From contig CM019063.1 of NCBI GenBank assembly GCA_009667805.1, positions 83,913,877 through 83,977,876 of the forward strand: a stretch of DNA of 64,000 bases, read 5' to 3'. Under the pieces are notes generated by a model. It did no database searches. It saw only the letters and a list, made by a program, of their open reading frames with translations, and was not told the origin of the DNA. Within the stretch, counting starts at the first letter, position 1. Each line of letters begins with the position of its first letter. The translations under genes were made by a program, and so were the position numbers. Source of the stretch: Leptobrachium leishanense. Its lineage: Eukaryota; Chordata; Amphibia; Anura; Megophryidae. Below are positions 59,584-64,000 of the stretch, piece by piece.

Positions 59584-59619
59584 CTGGTTCAGGAAAGCCA
59601 GTGCAGCTTTAACCCCTTA

Positions 59620-60180
59620 ATGACCGCTGACGTACTATGTACGTCCTGCCCACGGGTCTCCCTTAGACTGGCGGACGTACATAGTACGTCAGCGGCTCCT
59701 AACCTCCCTCCCTGCAAGATACTTGCCTCCCTCGCTGGATCCCTCGCAGATCTGTTTTTTTGAGCGCTGGAAGCGATCGGATCGCTTCCAGCAGCTCAAA
59801 CGCCATTGCAGGCTGCCTGGGAGTCCAGGCAGCCGTGCAATGGCGGTTAGAAGTGCCGGGGCACCATGTGATCGCTCCCCGGGAGCGATCACATCCGGTT
59901 TTACCGGAGAGGTGCCCGGCACTTCTACAGAGCGCTGGAAGCGATCGGTATCGCTTCCAGCTGCTCTGAGTATATTACAGGATGCCTCGACATCGAGGCA
60001 TCCTTGCAATATGCTTACCTGCCGCCGGTCCGTCCGTGATCGCTCCCCCGAGCGATCACTTCCGGTAGCGGCAGGAAGTACTGAGTGCCACGAGGTATCG
60101 TGGCACTCAGTACAAAAACGATCACATCAGTGATCAGGTGCTCTGCTGGGTGCCTCGAGGGATCAAGGCACCCAGCAGAG
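59620..60180. repeat. Chain of at least eight hairpins
   Basis: Consecutive near-perfect inverted repeats: 'cgctgacgtactatgtacgt' with its inverse (59625-59694), 'gctggaagcgatc' with its inverse (59765-59791 and again 59936-59961), 'gtgatcgctccc' with its inverse (about 59867-59894 and 60037-60060), 'gatgcctcga' / 'tcgaggcatc' (about 59990), 'tactgagtgccacga' with its inverse (60079-60112), and 'ctctgctgggtgcct' with its inverse (60140-60179). The density is far beyond chance. Confidence 0.85.
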
Positions 60181-60265
60181 TAAAAAAAAGTGAAAAAAAA
60201 AGTAAAAAAAAAGTGGAAAAAAAGTAAAAAAAAGTGAAAAAAAAAGTAAAATAAAAATAAATAAA

Positions 60266-60470
60266 ATGACGGTTAGGGGTAGGGTTAGGGGTAGGGTTAG
60301 GGGTAGGGGTAGGGTTAGGGGTAGGGTTAGGGTTAGGGTTAGGGGTAGGGTTAGGGTTAGGGTTAGGGGTAGGGTTAGGGTTAGGGGTAGGGTTAGGGGT
60401 AGGGTTAGGGTTAGGGTTAGGGGTAGGGGTAGGGTTAGGGGTAGGGGTAGGGTTAGGGGTAGGGTTCTAA
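60266..60470 (+). repeat. Telomere-like minisatellite (TTAGGG/TAGGGG variants)
   Basis: About 200 bp of G-rich repeats mixing ggttag and ggggtag, in units of roughly 6-14 bp. It is not pure TTAGGG. It lies between the hairpin chain and the transposase. Confidence 0.9.
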
Positions 60471-60908
60471 GGGCAGGGTCATCTTGGGGCTGAGTGGGAT
60501 GTTCCTAGCCTGCCTCATCAGAGAGGCAGGCTAGCAACATCCAATCAGAAGTTAGAAAAAATCAAAATAAAATTTCTAATTTGTCAGGTCAGGTCAATAT
60601 TTTGTAAATATTGGCTCTGACCTCTTTGATTCTCCCTCCCTCTCCTCACTTGTGTTTTGGTGAGCGAGAGAGAGAGATCAGATTTGACAGGTTAGAGATT
60701 TTAGTGAGATTTAGTGAGATTAGAAAAATTGAGGCAGATTTAGAGAGATTTTAGGGAGATTTAGAAGAATTGAGGCAGGTTTAGAGGGATTTAGAGAGAT
60801 TTAGGTGTTTATTTGTATTTTCTTGTGAAACCCAACGGTTCTTCTAAGAACCAACAATCCGCTTATATATATATAATAATTATAAAATTTTATAATCTAT
60901 TATATATA

Positions 60909-61565
60909 ATGTCTGAGAGGGTGTACAGCGCCGAGGAGGCATATGCCATCCTGGCGTCAGAATCTGAGGCATCTGCGTCAGACTCAGACCCTCATTTCGA
61001 CCCCGCTAATTGCTCAGAGACGTCGCTAGATACATTATCTACGCTGGCTGATGTATCTAGTGATGTTTCTGATGCAGATCCTGGGTCACCACCTGCCAGC
61101 AGGAGACGCACAGCTCCAGCTGAGGAGTGGGTAGTGCCTCATCGCCAGAGGCCAGATATCCCTCCTTTCACGGCAAATCCTGGCATCAATATTGATGTTG
61201 CAGGATTTACCGCCACACAGTTTTTGCAGGTGTTTATGGGGGATGATTTGTTGGGCCACATCGTGGCCCAATCAAATCTGTATGCCCATCAGCATTGTGC
61301 TGCGAAGCCAGACTCCTACTTGGCAAGGCAGCAATGGACCCCGCTAGATGTGCCAGAATTTCTGAAATTCTGGGCACTTACTATGCTGAGGGCATCATAA
61401 AGAAGCCCTCAATTCGCTCCTACTGGAGCAGTAGCCCCATCTGCTCTACCCCCATTTACCCCCAATCAATGTCACGTAGAAGGTATGAAAACCTTTTGCG
61501 TTTCATGCACTTCAGTGACAACAGCCTGTGCCCCCCTAGAGAGCATCCCCAGTTTGACAGGCACC
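60909..61565 (+). pseudogene. piggyBac-type transposase, N-terminal half
   Basis: TTAA-specific DDE transposase of the piggyBac superfamily. It starts at 60909 (MSERVYSAEEAYAILASESE; an upstream in-frame Met at 60813 lies in low-complexity DNA). The acidic N-terminus (ASASDSDPHFDP and DVSDADPGS) is followed by the conserved entry to the catalytic domain: NPGINIDVAGFTATQFLQVF, DDLLGHIVAQSNLYAHQ and PEFLKFWALTM. A one-base frameshift near 61370 moves the continuation (GIIKKPSIRSYWSSSPICST and SRRRYENLLRFMHFSDNS) to the frame of 61295-61729. Homology stops near 61565 after QFDR. All three catalytic Asp residues lie further on, so the copy is inactive. Upstream context is AT-rich. Confidence 0.8.
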
Positions 61566-61629
61566 AGACTTTTACATTTTATTCGTACATTTTTATGTTC
61601 TACAATTGGTGCTGTATTTTGCCAAAATC

Positions 61630-62500
61630 TTTGCACACCTATGCATGGGGGGCATGGGTGTACTCAGGAGATCTTGCAGAAAACAACCTGGAGAGTTTTC
61701 ATGCAGTAACAAACAACAGTGTCTCCTAAATCACAGTCCAAAACTACTGTGGGCGTAAAAATCTGAAAATTGAAAAATTACACCACACACCTTCTCAAAT
61801 GTTTTGGGCTAAAACCGTTGCATCCATGGCATCAAAGCACTCCATATGCAATACCTTGGGGTGTCAACATAACAAACATAAACAATTTTCTGGCAATAAT
61901 TCAAACTGGGGTATGCGGTAGACCCAAAACCAAAGATAGGCCTAGCTGAAGAAATAATCTCAATTTCAACTCTAATGACAAAGTCATAAAAATTGTATTT
62001 GAACCTTCCCAAAATCCTGGCAAACCTATGCATGGGGGGCATGGGTGTACTCAGGAGACCTTGCAGAAAACAACCTGGAGAGTTTTCATGCAGTAACAAA
62101 CAACAGTGTCTCCTAAATCACAGTCCAAAACTACTGTGGGCGTAAAAATCTGAAAATTGAAAAATTACACCACACACCTTCTCAAATGTTTTGGGCTAAA
62201 ACCGTTGCATCCATGGCATCAAAGCACTCCATATGCAATACCTTGGGGTGTCAACATAACAAACATAAACAATTTTCTGGCAATAATTCAAACTGGGGTA
62301 TGCGGTAGACCCAAAACCAAAGATAGGCCTAGCTGAAGAAATAATCTCAATTTCAACTCCAATGACAAAGTCATAAAAATTGTATTTGAACCTTCGCAAA
62401 ATCCTAACAAACCTATGCATGGGGGGCATGGGTGTACTCAGGAGACCTTGCAGAAAACAACCTGGAGAGTTTTCATGCAGTAACAAACAACAGTGTCTCC
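61630..62500 (+). repeat. 387-bp satellite, two full periods
   Basis: 'gtctcctaaatcacagtcc' begins at 61721, 62108 and 62495, giving two exact 387-bp periods at high identity. The first partial copy begins near 61630 ('cctatgcatggggggcatgg'), right after the transposase remnant. Confidence 0.92.
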
Positions 62501-62790
62501 TAAATCACAGTCCAAAACTGATGTGGGTGTGAAAATGAAAAATGACCACCAAACTGTATCCAATTTGTTTGGAGCAAACGGATGCATCCATAGCATAAAA
62601 ACACTCCATTTACAATACTTTGGGGTGTTAGCTTACCAAATATATGCACGTTCATAAAACTGGGGTATGTAAAAAGGCCCCTAAAAAGAAGATAAGCAAA
62701 GAAGATACTGTTTGTCAAATTAGAAAATTGACAAGCACATGTCAAAGATTGGCGTAGCACCCCAAAAACAACAGAACAAATCTATATATG
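62501..62790 (+). repeat. Diverged unit between the two satellites
   Basis: 'ggagcaaacggatgcatcca' and 'cactttggggtgttag'-like text align loosely with the 387-bp unit. This is a transition unit, well diverged. Confidence 0.55.
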
Positions 62791-64000
62791 GGTGGTATCA
62801 ATTTACTCAGAAGATGTTGCTGAACATATTTTGGGGTGTTTTTTGGCAGTAACCCATAACTGGATTTGACAATTCATGCCTAAAGTACAATGTGTGTGAA
62901 AAAATAACACAAAAAGTGACTACCTGAAAGTTTGACATAGAGCTAGTGCATGGAAAGTGTTAAAATACAACTCTTTGAAGCACCCCAGGGTGTGCCCTTT
63001 CTAAAAATATATGGTTTGATGGGGGTAAATTACTTTGGCCGGCTTCAAAAATGTCCCAAATAGGACATGGGTGCATGATGACGAAATGTGAAAATTCCAA
63101 GTTGGAAAACTGAAATGCGCACCCCCCAAATAAGGCCTATTAGCCCCCAAATGACCTAACATACCTATACATGGGTGGTATCAATTTACTCAGAAGATGT
63201 TGCTGAACATATTTTGGGGTGTTTTTTGGCAGTAACCCATAACTGGATTTGACAATTCATGCCTAAAGTACAATGTGTGTGAAAAAATAACACAAAAAGT
63301 GACTACCTGAAAGTTTGACATAGAGCTAGTGCATGGAAAGTGTTAAAATACAACTCTTTGAAGCACCCCAGGGTGTGCCCTTTCTAAAAATATATGGTTT
63401 GATGGGGGTAAATTACTTTGGCCGGCTTCAAAAATGTCCCAAATAGGACATGGGTGCATGATGACGAAATGTGAAAATTCCAAGTTGGAAAACTGAAATG
63501 CGCACCCCCCAAATAAGGCCTATTAGCCCCCAAATGACCCGACATACCTATACATGGGTGGTATCAATTTACTCAGAAGATGTTGCTGAACATATTTTGG
63601 GGTGTTTTTTGGCAGTAACCCATAACTGGATTTGACAATTCATGCCTAAAGTACAATGTGTGTGAAAAAATAACACAAAAAGTGACTACCTGAAAGTTTG
63701 ACATAGAGCTAGTGCATGGAAAGTGTTAAAATACAACTCTTTGAAGCACCCCAGGGTGTGCCCTTTCTAAAAATATATGGTTTGATGGGGGTAAATTACT
63801 TTGGCCGGCTTCAAAAATGTCCCAAATAGGACATGGGTGCATGATGACGAAATGTGAAAATTCCAAGTTGGAAAACTGAAATGTGCACCCCCCAAATAAG
63901 GCCTTTTAGCCCCCAAATGACCCGACATACCTATACTTGGGTGGTATCAATTTACTCAGAAGATGTTGCTGAACATATTTTGGGGTGCTTTTTGGCAGTA
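62785..64000 (+). repeat. 383-bp satellite, at least three periods
   Basis: 'gaagatgttgctgaac' starts at 62810, 63193, 63576 and 63959: exactly 383 bp each, with nearly identical units. 'catgggtggtatcaatttac' and 'ggcagtaaccc' align with 'catgggtgtactcagga' and 'gcagtaac' of the 387-bp unit, so the two families share an ancestor. The array continues beyond the window. Confidence 0.93.

Larger units (their letters stand above)
59613..64000 (+). mobile_element. piggyBac-like element with hairpins, minisatellite and satellites
   Basis: Follows TTAA (59609-59612) with the end 'ccccttaatgaccgctgacg', the style of the TTAA-flanked MITEs in this window. Order of parts: hairpin chain (59620-60180), A-rich repeats (60181-60265), telomere-like minisatellite (60266-60470), transposase (60909-61565), 387-bp satellite, diverged unit, 383-bp satellite to the end of the window. 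The right end is not visible, so it is not certain that the satellite belongs to the same element. Confidence 0.6.

Noticed and set aside
60266..60470. True chromosome end (telomere)
   Set aside because: Repeats are impure, only about 200 bp, and unique transposon sequence continues on both sides.
60266..60493. Open frame with repeated Arg-Gly-Arg-Val
   Set aside because: It is the translation of the telomere-like minisatellite; any frame stays open in such a repeat.
61809..62486. Two 96-codon minus-strand frames as duplicated genes
   Set aside because: They are the same frame in successive 387-bp satellite units.
55204..64000. A further msh3 exon (FMIEI region)
   Set aside because: No matching segment with an acceptor was seen; the next exon is probably beyond the satellite array.

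Overview
The window is nuclear DNA of a vertebrate, most probably a frog (anuran) with a large, transposon-rich genome. It lies inside one host gene. Seven exons on the + strand (14251-14366, 25510-25624, 27472-27556, 27952-28061, 36505-36637, 54738-54925, 55035-55203) join without any frame conflict into about 305 codons. They read as the middle of MSH3, the MutS homologue that pairs with MSH2 in MutSbeta to recognise insertion/deletion loops. All visible splice sites are GT-AG. The exons cover the end of the connector domain, the core/lever domain and the start of the clamp. The N-terminal exons and the ATPase exons lie outside the window. Introns range from 109 bp to about 18.1 kb.

Nearly everything else that can be named is mobile DNA in the introns. 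Left part (1-14.2 kb, upstream of the first visible exon): a broken hAT transposase with a tandem array split by a hAT MITE with a perfect 8-bp target duplication; Tc1 family A copy 1; a Tc1 family B copy carrying a 31-bp microinversion; a 5'-truncated L2-clade LINE; and a rearranged chromodomain Gypsy element. First visible intron (14.4-25.5 kb): TA-flanked MITEs, an inverted-arm element with a near-complete hammerhead ribozyme core, a tRNA-derived SINE, an old Tc1, a Harbinger-like MITE and a LINE fragment next to the exon 25510 acceptor. The 28.1-36.5 kb intron holds a MITE nested in a MITE, LINE ends, LTR-like fragments and a poly(A)-tailed retroposon with a 14-bp target duplication. The 36.6-54.7 kb intron holds two more Tc1-A copies (one with a piggyBac-type MITE inserted at TTAA), a second piggyBac-type MITE, a deleted Tc1, an L2 split by an element with ~200-bp inverted arms that is itself split by Tc1-B, three further TTA- or TA-flanked MITEs, and SINEs.

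Right part (55.2-64 kb): a 182-bp hAT MITE with a perfect 8-bp duplication; a minus-strand LTR element whose internal region encodes a heptad-rich coiled-coil protein; and a piggyBac-like element at 59613. The last combines a chain of hairpins, a telomere-like minisatellite, a truncated transposase and satellite arrays of 387 and 383 bp that run off the window.

The working biology is one DNA-repair gene. The transposon genes seen are all interrupted or truncated, except a gag frame that stays open for 309 codons. The most unusual items are the hammerhead motif, the recurrent hairpin-chain architecture of the piggyBac-type elements, the microinversion and the coiled-coil LTR element. All family names come from reading the sequence; no database search was possible.
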